NCBI GenBank assembly: GCA_944386045.1
Contig: CALWZO010000025.1
Span: forward strand, 1 to 64,000
DNA length: 64,000 nt
Direction of reading: 5' to 3'
Source of the DNA: an uncultured Clostridia bacterium
Lineage (GTDB): Bacteria > Bacillota > Clostridia > Oscillospirales > Ruminococcaceae
Both the position numbers and the translations under genes were made by a program. The notes under the pieces were generated by a model that saw only the letters and a list, made by a program, of their open reading frames with translations, ran no database searches and had not been told where the DNA came from. Below, in pieces: positions 27,598 through 34,938 of the stretch (positions within the stretch are counted from its first letter, which is position 1; the number at the start of each line of letters is the position of its first letter).

Positions 27598-28076
27598 TTG
27601 ATGAGGAGCGAGCAGGGCATTACGGCGGCTGTAAACCGCTACGGCGACACAGTGATGAGGATATGTATGGTGTATCTTAAAAACACTGCGGATACAGAAG
27701 ATATTTTCCAGGAAGTTTTCCTTAAATACGCCCAAAGCGACAAAGCTTTTGAGAATGAGGAGCACAAAAAAGCCTGGATAATTAAAGTTGCCATAAATGC
27801 CTGCAAGGATATGATTAAAAGCTTTTTCCGAAGCGAAACCACTGAGCTGGATGATTTATTTTTTCCCCGGAAAATGTCAGCGATGAAACAATAGATGTGC
27901 TGACAGCGGTTTTGTCACTGCCGCAAAAGTACAAAACCATAGTTTATCTGCATTTTTACGAAGCTTACACCGCCCCGCAGATCGGACAGATCCTGGGTAA
28001 AAATGCAAATTCTGTTTACACGCTTATCACAAGGGCAAAAAAGCTGCTGAAAGAGAGGTTGGAAGATTATGAATGA
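27598..28076 (+). pseudogene. ECF-type RNA polymerase sigma factor, frameshifted
   Basis: Region 2 (residues ~8-75: MRICMVYLKNTADTEDIFQEVFLKYAQS and AWIIKVAINACKDM) lies in the frame 27598-27894. Region 4 lies in another frame (27880-28076): LTAVLSLPQKYKTIVYLHFYE, then APQIGQILGKNANSVYTLITRAKKLL. One extra base in the TTTTTTCCCC tract (27859-27868) would join them as FFSPENVSDETIDVL. Together they give a normal-length ECF factor of about 160 residues that overlaps the next gene by eight bases. It is either genuinely broken or an indel of the assembly. Confidence 0.85.
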
Positions 28077-28686
28077 CAAAATTCAAAAGGCTTTTGACGA
28101 CATCACAGCACCTGAAAGCCTGAAAACACGCACAACCCGACAAGTAATTGCAAAGCGGCAAAACAGGAAGCATATAAGTTTTTTCAGACCTGTTTATGCC
28201 CTGGCAGCCACTGCACTGCTTCTGATTGCATTTGCAGGATACGGTATGTATTTTACACCCAGGTCGGTTATCAGCGTGGATGTTATTCACCAAAATTACT
28301 ACACTGCCCTGGACAGCCTTATAAACAGCGAAATAGTGCAAAACTGCCTGGCGGACCGGCAGGAGCTGACAGTAACCCTGGCCTGCGACAACCCGGAAAA
28401 AAGCCGGCAGATGGGCGAAAGGATAAACAGCTGTACCGGACGGGTGGAAAACAGTTATTTTTATACCTGTTCCTATGACCGGGTCCAAAGCGCCCACAAC
28501 ATGGGTTTTTCATGCGGCAAATACCAGGCATACCTGCGGCTGCGGGAGGTATATTCTGATATCACACCCCAACAGGCCGCTGAAATGACAATGAAAGAAA
28601 TACACCGGATGACCGACTATTACTGCAGCGGCAACGGACAGAGCTCCGGCCGCGGACATCATGGACAGCACCACGGACAACAGTAA
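28069..28686 (+). CDS. membrane anti-sigma-like protein (RsgI-related)
   Basis: 205 residues. An N-terminal cytoplasmic part of about 44 residues, one membrane helix (residues ~44-62), then TPRSVISVDV resembling the RsgI start of the extracellular domain, followed by LTVTLACDNPEKSRQMGERI, which also resembles RsgI-type sequence. About 30 residues usual between these blocks are missing. The outside part holds six cysteines and ends in a Gly/His-rich tail (GHHGQHHGQ). Its start overlaps the sigma factor stop, the classical arrangement for a cognate anti-sigma factor. Sensing of metal or redox state is suggested by the Cys and His content only. Confidence 0.6.
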   Translation: MNDKIQKAFDDITAPESLKTRTTRQVIAKRQNRKHISFFRPVYALAATALLLIAFAGYGMYFTPRSVISVDVIHQNYYTALDSLINSEIVQNCLADRQELTVTLACDNPEKSRQMGERINSCTGRVENSYFYTCSYDRVQSAHNMGFSCGKYQAYLRLREVYSDITPQQAAEMTMKEIHRMTDYYCSGNGQSSGRGHHGQHHGQQ

Positions 28687-28695
28687 AAAATAAAA

Positions 28696-28711
28696 CGGGC
28701 ATTTCTGCCCG
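28696..28711. terminator. bidirectional terminator between sigma operon and flavodoxin gene
   Basis: CGGGCA-tttc-TGCCCG stem-loop with AAAA before and TTTTT after; it serves both converging genes. Confidence 0.85.
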
Positions 28712-28717
28712 TTTTTA

Positions 28718-29500
28718 TTATATGAACAACTGGTTTTCTTTTCTTTCCTTGCAGGATTTCTTCAATGCCAACGGCACTAAAAATTTGAGGACACCGTTTA
28801 TATCCCTTGCTTTGTGGGGACATACAGCAACACATCTCATGCAGGAAATACACTTTTGTTTGTCGGTATTTCTGATGTTATTCTTATCAATAGCACCGGC
28901 CGGGCAAACATCTGCACACAGACCGCACTCGGTACATTTATTTCCTGCTTTGGGAGCAAGGTGCATATCCATCCCTTTTTTATAAGGTCTGTTACCTATT
29001 ATATGCAAATCAGAACCGTAGCCTTCCCTGACTTTTTCCATTATGCGTCCGGCGTATTCTTTCAATACCTGTACATCGGCGTCATCCGGCCTGCCCGCTC
29101 CGTATTGGTTTGCTATGGAATGCCGGGCCACAGCCGAAATAGCTGCTGTTGACACAAAACCGCAGGCATGTGCAATATCCTGCAATTCTACCAATGTATC
29201 GTCAAAATCCCTGTTTCCGTAAACACATACCAGCACCGCCCTGGCGCCATTACCTTTTACCAGTGCCAGCCTTTCAGCCGCCAGTGCCGGAACCCTGCCG
29301 CCGTAAGACGGAACTGCTATCAGCGCAAAATCTTCCGCCTTTATATCTACTGACTTGAAATCAAAATTTCTGTCGCATAAATCAACTTTTACAATTTCGT
29401 CCAAAAAGCCGGCTGTTTTCATCTCCTGTGAAAGGATCTGTGCCACTTTTTCGGTACCGCCGGTAGGACTGAACAAAATAATATAACCTTTCATGTTCAA
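28718..29500 (-). CDS. EFR1-type flavodoxin/ferredoxin fusion protein
   Basis: 260 residues. The N-terminal flavodoxin-like domain starts IILFSPTGGTEKVAQIL (phosphate-binding loop SPTGGT) and continues to about residue 165. The C-terminal part has two [4Fe-4S] motifs, CTECGLCADVCP and CISCMRCVAVCP. Electron transfer between an unknown donor and acceptor is likely. It is divergent from an Rrf2-type regulator with a shared palindromic region, suggesting iron-sulphur or redox control. Confidence 0.88.
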   Translation of the reverse strand: MNMKGYIILFSPTGGTEKVAQILSQEMKTAGFLDEIVKVDLCDRNFDFKSVDIKAEDFALIAVPSYGGRVPALAAERLALVKGNGARAVLVCVYGNRDFDDTLVELQDIAHACGFVSTAAISAVARHSIANQYGAGRPDDADVQVLKEYAGRIMEKVREGYGSDLHIIGNRPYKKGMDMHLAPKAGNKCTECGLCADVCPAGAIDKNNIRNTDKQKCISCMRCVAVCPHKARDINGVLKFLVPLALKKSCKERKENQLFI

Positions 29501-29553
29501 AAATTCCTTTGTTTTACTATTGATGTTATAAAAAATTTAAATTATAATAATAG

Positions 29554-29574
29554 TTGTAAAGTTTAAACTTACAA
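29554..29574. promoter_or_regulatory. near-perfect palindrome, candidate Rrf2 operator
   Basis: TTGTAAAGTTTAAACTTACAA contains a perfect 12-bp palindrome AAGTTTAAACTT (29559-29570) with TTGTA/TACAA flanks. It lies between the divergent Rrf2 and flavodoxin genes and overlaps a minus-strand TTGTAA element that is 17-19 bases from ATTATAAT. Confidence 0.55.
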
Positions 29575-29635
29575 TACAGATTTTAACATCATTTAGATGT
29601 AATGTCAAGATTTACAACTGATTGAAAGGTAAAAA

Positions 29636-30085
29636 ATGCAGATAAGCCAAAAGTTATCAATCGCTGTGCACTGCCTGGTTTTTATATATAAAAGCCAGGT
29701 AAAGGTTACAAGTACGATTTTGTCCGCAAGCACAGGCATAAATCCGGTTATAATAAGAAATCTTCTCAGCTCTTTGAAAAAAGCCGGCATAATAACAGTA
29801 GCCAGAGGTACCGGCGGCGCACGGTTGACAAAACAGCCGCAGGATATCAGCCTGTACGATGTTTTTGTCGCTGTTGAAGGAAATGAAAGATCCGGCCTGA
29901 TAGGTATACATGCGTGCAGAAACCCACTGTGCCCCATAGCCAGAAGCATAGGCTTTGCTTTGGAAAAACAGTATATACAGGTTGAAGATGCTGTTACACA
30001 AAAGCTCAAAGCCCTGACACTGCAAAATGTGATTGACGAGATGGAACTGTGCGACAAAAAACAACGCCGGGCGGAAAAAGAATAA
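29636..30085 (+). CDS. Rrf2-family transcriptional regulator
   Basis: 149 residues. The winged-helix starts MQISQKLSIAVHCLVFIY, with recognition helix INPVIIRNLLSSLKKAGII and wing VARGTGGARLTK. Two cysteines in HACRNPLCPIA correspond in position to part of the cluster-binding set of IscR/NsrR (normally three), so cofactor binding is possible but unproven. Divergent to the flavodoxin/ferredoxin gene, which it probably controls. Confidence 0.9.
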   Translation: MQISQKLSIAVHCLVFIYKSQVKVTSTILSASTGINPVIIRNLLSSLKKAGIITVARGTGGARLTKQPQDISLYDVFVAVEGNERSGLIGIHACRNPLCPIARSIGFALEKQYIQVEDAVTQKLKALTLQNVIDEMELCDKKQRRAEKE

Positions 30086-30097
30086 AAACAATCAGAC

Positions 30098-30126
30098 AAA
30101 AGGTACAGCTGTACGCTGTACCTTTT
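30098..30126 (+). terminator. terminator of the Rrf2 gene
   Basis: Perfect 12-bp stem AAAAGGTACAGC / GCTGTACCTTTT with a five-base loop and T-run, 13 bases after the stop codon. Confidence 0.9.
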
Positions 30127-30224
30127 TGTTATATGCTTGCAATTTATGGTTATGCCGTTTTGAAAGATAAGTCTTTCCTTTGTCGCAGGCGCACTTCAGG
30201 CCCTCCCCTGACTTTTACTGGCTG

Positions 30225-30809
30225 TTAAAAATTTTCAATAAAATGATTGGGATACATATCCCAGTATTTTTTATACACAAAGTCTTTGCCGGTGCTAAAA
30301 TTCAGCTGATACATTCTGAAAAATACGGGAAAATTTTTCGGCTGCCACTGTTCTTCATAGGTATACTGGTATTTCATGCCGCAGGCCTCCATTACATTTC
30401 CACTCCTTGGGTTGTTTATATCATGGGTGGCTGTGATATAAGGCAGGCCGTCTTTTTTCACCTGCTCTATCACGGCGCCGGCCGCTTCCGATGCAATGCC
30501 TTTGTGCCAGAATTCCTTCCTGAGGCCATAACCCAAATCGTGGCTGTCCCCCATGTCAACATTTATATATCCCACAGGAACATTATCACTTTTCAGGCAG
30601 ACAGCGTATGCATAGGCCTGTGGCAGATTGTATTTTGCCGCATATCTTTCCTGGTAAAACTTTTTTGCCTCTTCCACAGTTTCGGCCGGATACCACGGCA
30701 GAAACCTGTTTGCCTCTTCATCTTTAAGGATTAAGAAAAGCGCCTGAATGTCATCCGGATTAAATTTTCGCAGTATTAAGCGCCTGGTATGTAATGTAGG
30801 TGTGTTCAT
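30225..30809 (-). CDS. GNAT family N-acetyltransferase (RimJ/RimL-like)
   Basis: About 194 residues from the ATG at 30809, which has AAAGGA eight bases upstream; a longer reading to 30911 lacks support. LHTRRLILRKFNPDDIQALF at the N-terminus, VPVGYINVDMGDSHDLGYGLRKEFWHKGIASEAAGAVI with the acetyl-CoA-binding turn, and NPRSGNVMEACGMKY are typical of Acetyltransf_3 proteins. Substrate unknown (N-terminal amino group of a protein, or a small molecule). Confidence 0.88.
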   Translation of the reverse strand: MNTPTLHTRRLILRKFNPDDIQALFLILKDEEANRFLPWYPAETVEEAKKFYQERYAAKYNLPQAYAYAVCLKSDNVPVGYINVDMGDSHDLGYGLRKEFWHKGIASEAAGAVIEQVKKDGLPYITATHDINNPRSGNVMEACGMKYQYTYEEQWQPKNFPVFFRMYQLNFSTGKDFVYKKYWDMYPNHFIENF

Positions 30810-30920
30810 GAGATATGTCCTTTCAGTCTGTAAATGCCCGCCGGCCGCTGTGGCTATACCGGGTTTTATTTTGAAATTATACCATAAACTTTCTGTCAAT
30901 ATCCACCGCACACAAAAAAA

Positions 30921-30953
30921 TCTGCCCGGGCTGTTGTACCAAGCCCGGGCAGA
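30921..30953 (-). terminator. terminator of the osmolyte transporter operon
   Basis: Perfect 12-bp stem TCTGCCCGGGCT / AGCCCGGGCAGA with a nine-base loop, with an A-run on its left (T-run for the minus strand), 38 bases past the transporter stop. Confidence 0.9.
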
Positions 30954-30990
30954 CTTAATTGTAATTTTATAGTTCGGTTATTTGCACCTG

Positions 30991-32583
30991 TTATTCGCTT
31001 ATAAGACCTTTTGACAACAGGAAATCCCTGGCTATTGTGTACGGGTCATCACCGTTCTGTGCGCCGCGGTAGTTCAGGCTTTGCATCTCTTCATCGGTAA
31101 CTGCAAACTGCAGTTCCATGCAGGCATCGTAAACTTCGGGGTATTTTTCAACCACATCGTCTCTCAGCATGCAGAACAGAACATAGGGCGGGAAGAAGTT
31201 ATGGTCATCTTCCAGGAATACCAGGTCATACTTTTGCAGCAGACCGTCGGTGCGGTAGGTTACAATAACATCCACATCGCCGTTTTCCAGTGCTATGTAC
31301 ATAGGAGCTGCACCAAAGGTCAGCGCGTCTTTGAATTCCATTCCGTACTCTTCACATACAGGCATCAGGCCGTCGTTTTCACGGGCATAAAAACTCTGTG
31401 AACAACCGACAACCAAATCTTTTGCCAAAGGAGCCAGGTCGGAAACCGTCTTAAGGTTATACTTTTCGGCAAATTCCGGTTTTACTGCAAACACATACTG
31501 GTTGTTGGGGCCCAGCTGGCCGGCGGCTGTTATGTCAAACTTTTTCAGTTCTTCCACAACATTGTTGTATGTTTCATCCCTTTCCATACCGGGGTATATC
31601 TCCAGTCCCAGTATGCTGGCGTAATAAGAACCTGTGTAGTTGGGAACACCGTCCAGGTCACCGTTTTGCAGTGCCTGCCATACCACCAGAGAAGCACCCA
31701 TTGCATTGTTAAGCTCCACTTCCACATCTGTGCGGTCTTCGATAATCTGGGCATACATCTGCGAAACAATTCTTTCTTCTATATATTCGGTTGTGCCTAT
31801 GGTTATTTTATCTCCGCTGTCCCAGTCTATGCTGTCATAAACTATGCTGCCGATAAGGAAAACCAGCGCACAGGCAGCTGTTGACAAAACCAGCTTTTTG
31901 CGTCTTTTCATCTTGGCTATAACATCCGGGTTGAGCACAGAACTGGACACCCGCAGGCTGACCGGAACAAGGGATTTTTCTATCAGACCAAACAGAAAGT
32001 CCATAAGAAGTGCCAGCAAACACGCAGGTATAGCACCGGAAAGTATCATGTTGGTATCTATAATCTGTATACCGGCGTATATCTGTTTACCAAGTCCGCC
32101 GCCGCCTATGAAAGCGGCTATTGTAGCAGTACCCATACTGTTTACGGCCGCAACGCGTATACCTGCCATTATTACAGGCAGTGCCAGCGGAAGCTGAACT
32201 TTGAAAAGTATCTGTTTTTCGGTCATACCTATACCACGGGCCGCTTCTATGATAGAAGGGTCTGTATTGGTAAGGCCTGTGTATGTATTTCTCAATATAG
32301 GCAGTATCGCATACAGGGCTATAATGATTATGGCAGTTTTGTCGCCGATGCCGATAATCGGTATAAAGAAGCCCATCAGCGCCAGGCTGGGTATCGCCTG
32401 CATAACGCTGGCAAGCCCCAGGAACGGCTTGCTGGCGCCGGTAACTTTTGATATAAGCAGACCAAGAGGTATACCTATGACTATGGCTCCGGACACCGCC
32501 AGCATACCTATTCTCAGGTGCTGCATGGTGTACTGCAAAATAGTGCCTATATTGGCAGAAAAGTATTCAAAAAAAGCTACCAT
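30991..32583 (-). CDS. glycine betaine/choline-type ABC transporter, fused permease and substrate-binding protein (OpuCB-OpuCC-like)
   Basis: About 530 residues. Residues 1-210 are a BPD-type permease with the EAA-like loop EAARGIGMTEKQILFKVQLPLALP and six membrane segments. After a further membrane helix near residue 230, residues ~245-530 form an OpuAC/ProX-type substrate-binding domain (KITIGTTEYIEERIVSQM, DGVPNYTGSYYASIL). Such fusions import betaine, carnitine or choline. The ATG at 32583 is chosen because GAGGAGGT lies nine bases before it; the one at 32592 directly abuts that site. The ATPase gene ends at 32589. Confidence 0.92.
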   Translation of the reverse strand: MVAFFEYFSANIGTILQYTMQHLRIGMLAVSGAIVIGIPLGLLISKVTGASKPFLGLASVMQAIPSLALMGFFIPIIGIGDKTAIIIIALYAILPILRNTYTGLTNTDPSIIEAARGIGMTEKQILFKVQLPLALPVIMAGIRVAAVNSMGTATIAAFIGGGGLGKQIYAGIQIIDTNMILSGAIPACLLALLMDFLFGLIEKSLVPVSLRVSSSVLNPDVIAKMKRRKKLVLSTAACALVFLIGSIVYDSIDWDSGDKITIGTTEYIEERIVSQMYAQIIEDRTDVEVELNNAMGASLVVWQALQNGDLDGVPNYTGSYYASILGLEIYPGMERDETYNNVVEELKKFDITAAGQLGPNNQYVFAVKPEFAEKYNLKTVSDLAPLAKDLVVGCSQSFYARENDGLMPVCEEYGMEFKDALTFGAAPMYIALENGDVDVIVTYRTDGLLQKYDLVFLEDDHNFFPPYVLFCMLRDDVVEKYPEVYDACMELQFAVTDEEMQSLNYRGAQNGDDPYTIARDFLLSKGLISE

Positions 32584-32588
32584 AAATC

Positions 32589-33719
32589 TCATACCTCCTC
32601 ATAATTTATATACTGCCGGCTCAATGTAGTCACCAGGCTGCTGCTGGTAATAAGACCCAGCAACTGCTCTCCCTCACCCAGCACAGGTATAAGGGATGTT
32701 TTATTTTTGTTCACCATGTCCAGCAGTTTTACAATACTGTCGCCGGGAGCGGCAGTCACCTTTGCCTGTCTTGCAATTTTATGTACAGGAGTATTTTTAT
32801 CTTCTGTTCTCTGAATGTCCAGTGCGGTTACAAATCCCAGGAAAACCCCTTCCCTGTTCAGAACCATTGCGCCATTTACCTGATGTATACGCATCTGTTC
32901 CAGAGTCTGCAATGCCGGCAGATTTCCGGGCACTGTCAGCGGCTGGGTTATCATGATATCCTCAGCGTGGATATATTCCGGGTTGTCCCATATCCTGTTT
33001 CTGCCCACAAATTCGCGCACATATTCTGTGGCCGGGTTTTTCATGATCTGCTCCGGTGTGTCGTACTGTACAATCTCACCATCTTTAAGTATACATATCA
33101 TATTGCCCAGTTTTATGGCTTCATCCATGTCATGAGTTACAAAAACAATGGTTTTCTTCAGTTTTTCCTGAAGGAATATCAGCTCGTCCTGTAACTGGCC
33201 TCTGGTGATGGGGTCCAAAGCCGAAAAAGGTTCGTCCATAAGTATTATGTCCGGGTCAGTTGCAAAAGCCCTGGCAACGCCAACCCTTTGCAGCTGTCCG
33301 CCGGAAAGCTGTGTGGGGTATCTGTCCAGGAATTCTTCCGGGTCCAGACCTATCATGCGCATCAGTTCCTTTGTGCGCCGGGAAGTTTTTTCTTTGTCCC
33401 GTTTTTCCAGCGTGGGTATTATTTCAATATTTTCCCTTACTGTCATGTGCGGAAACAGACCTGTCTGCTGGATTACATAACCCATACTTCTGCGCAGTTT
33501 GATTACATCATAATCCATGATATCTTTTCCGTCGATGAGTATTCTTCCTCCGGTGATTTTTATCAGCCTGTTGATCATTTTCAGACATGTGGTTTTGCCG
33601 CATCCGGAAGGACCGATGATTACCGCAATCTGACCTGTCGGTATGGTAAGATTGATGTTTTTTACCACTTCGGTATCAGAGTTAGGGTACTTTTTGCTGA
33701 CATTTTCAAATTGTATCAT
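32589..33719 (-). CDS. glycine betaine/choline ABC transporter ATP-binding protein (OpuCA-like)
   Basis: About 376 residues. Walker A GPSGCGKTT, signature LSGGQLQRVGVARAF, Walker B IILMDEPFSALD and the switch FVTHDMDEA lie in the first 230 residues. Two CBS domains occupy the C-terminal ~110 (EQMRIHQVNGAMVLN, KTSLIPVLGEGEQLLGLIT); in OpuA/OpuC ATPases these sense ionic strength or c-di-AMP. The start at 33719 is preceded by AAAGGAGA; an upstream ATG at 33761 falls in the terminator-containing leader. Confidence 0.93.
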   Translation of the reverse strand: MIQFENVSKKYPNSDTEVVKNINLTIPTGQIAVIIGPSGCGKTTCLKMINRLIKITGGRILIDGKDIMDYDVIKLRRSMGYVIQQTGLFPHMTVRENIEIIPTLEKRDKEKTSRRTKELMRMIGLDPEEFLDRYPTQLSGGQLQRVGVARAFATDPDIILMDEPFSALDPITRGQLQDELIFLQEKLKKTIVFVTHDMDEAIKLGNMICILKDGEIVQYDTPEQIMKNPATEYVREFVGRNRIWDNPEYIHAEDIMITQPLTVPGNLPALQTLEQMRIHQVNGAMVLNREGVFLGFVTALDIQRTEDKNTPVHKIARQAKVTAAPGDSIVKLLDMVNKNKTSLIPVLGEGEQLLGLITSSSLVTTLSRQYINYEEV

Positions 33720-33741
33720 TAAATTCTCCTTTCCAAGAGAC

Positions 33742-33896
33742 CAGCATAAAGAATTAAACAAAAAAGCCCGAAAAAGGACGGGCTTAATAAATATATATAC
33801 TTATTTACGACTGCGCACTCCTCTTAAAACTATGCTGAATATCCCCTATATAATTTTATTTATAATTATTATACATCAAATTTCTTATTATTTCAA
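33742..33896 (-). promoter_or_regulatory. promoter and structured leader with an internal terminator ahead of opuCA
   Basis: A sigma-A promoter TTGAAA (33896-33891), 17-base spacer, TATAAT (33873-33868) would start a leader of about 140 bases. Within it lies an intrinsic terminator (33785-33764) and a 7-base inverted repeat enclosing it (TATGCTG at 33831-33837, CAGCATA at 33742-33748). The coding region begins at 33719. I do not recognise a known riboswitch class. Confidence 0.55.
33764..33785 (-). terminator. intrinsic terminator inside the opuCA leader
   Basis: On the minus strand, AAGCCCG, an eight-base loop, CGGGCTT and then a T-run. It sits downstream of the promoter and about 45 bases before the opuCA start codon, so it can act as an attenuator. 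Confidence 0.75.
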
Positions 33897-34001
33897 ATAA
33901 TTGGTATATTTTCACCAAATTTTCATAGAATAGTGGGATTATATGTGTTTATCTTGCGATTTAAACTTATTTTATATTAGTAAAATTCCTCTGCAAAACA
34001 T

Positions 34002-34031
34002 TTGATTAAATCTTTAACAACTGGTATTATA
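34002..34031 (+). promoter_or_regulatory. promoter of the UcpA-like gene
   Basis: TTGATT (34002-34007), 18-base spacer, TATTAT (34026-34031), about 30 bases before the start codon. Confidence 0.5.
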
Positions 34032-34061
34032 TACATACAAACAAAAAAGGAGAATGACAAA

Positions 34062-34859
34062 ATGGCAAAACTTGAAAACAAAGTCGCAATAATAACAGGC
34101 GCTGCTATGGGCCTGGGCGAAGGCATTGCACAGGTTTATGCAAAATACGGCGCAAAAATGTGCCTGATAGACCTTTCTGGGCAGGTGGATGAAACAGCCG
34201 AAAAACTGCGCAAAGAATACGGCGCACAGGTTATAACCTTCAAAGGAAATGTGGCAGACAAAAGCCAGATGCTGAAAGCAGTTGAACAGACAGTAAATGA
34301 ATTTGGCAAACTGGATGTTGTATGTTGCAACGCAGGCGTGTGCCGCCTGGCTCCCTTTGAGGAAATGAGCGATGAAATGCGTGATTTCCATATAGATGTA
34401 AACATCAAAGGCGTATGGAATGTATGCCAGGCTTCTGTACCGCAGCTGCTGAAAAACGGCGGCGGCAATATAGTTATAGCCTCTTCCGTAACCGGTGACA
34501 TTGTAGCCGACGCCGGCGAAGCTGCTTACGCTATGACAAAAGCGGCTCTTGTAGGTCTGACAAAATGTCTGGCAGTAGAATACGCTGATAGAAACATCCG
34601 CGTAAACTGCACACAGCTGGGCTATGCCAGAACTCCCATGGTGGAAAAGATGGCCCTGGAATCCAACCCCGCAGACCCGGAAAGCGCAATAAGGGATATC
34701 GCCGTGGGCGTACCGATGAAAAGGCTGGCTGACCCCAAGGAAGTCGGCGAACTGTTTGCATTTTTGGGCAGCGACGAATCCAGCTACATCACCGGCGCTC
34801 AGTTTGTAATTGACGGCGGCAGCACATTGCCTGAAACCATGAGCATGGGCACAAACTGA
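34062..34859 (+). CDS. ucpA: UcpA-like short-chain dehydrogenase/reductase
   Basis: 265 residues. NAD(P)-binding TGAAMGLGEG, catalytic Ser in IASSVTGD and Y-x-x-x-K in YAMTKAALVG are intact. The blocks CRLAPFEEMSDEMRDFHIDVN, DIVADAGEAAYA and the C-terminal DGGSTLPETMSMG closely match my memory of E. coli UcpA, an oxidoreductase of uncertain substrate implicated in furfural tolerance. The start at 34062 follows AAAAGGAGA; the reading from 34002 would overlap the promoter. Monocistronic. Confidence 0.88.
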   Translation: MAKLENKVAIITGAAMGLGEGIAQVYAKYGAKMCLIDLSGQVDETAEKLRKEYGAQVITFKGNVADKSQMLKAVEQTVNEFGKLDVVCCNAGVCRLAPFEEMSDEMRDFHIDVNIKGVWNVCQASVPQLLKNGGGNIVIASSVTGDIVADAGEAAYAMTKAALVGLTKCLAVEYADRNIRVNCTQLGYARTPMVEKMALESNPADPESAIRDIAVGVPMKRLADPKEVGELFAFLGSDESSYITGAQFVIDGGSTLPETMSMGTN

Positions 34860-34882
34860 TATTGTATTTTACAAACATTATA

Positions 34883-34918
34883 AAACAGGGTACTGTTGTC
34901 TGTTACGGTACCCTGTTT
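34883..34918. terminator. bidirectional terminator after ucpA
   Basis: Perfect 11-bp stem AAACAGGGTAC / GTACCCTGTTT, loop of 14 bases, flanked by A and T-rich runs; shared with the converging DUF1576-like gene. Confidence 0.85.
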
Positions 34919-34938
34919 GTTTTATGATAAATTTTTAA

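Noticed and set aside
33785..33861. c-di-AMP (ydaO) riboswitch in the opuCA leader
   Set aside because: The leader before the terminator is only about 75 bases and lacks the ydaO consensus blocks, so a known class cannot be claimed.
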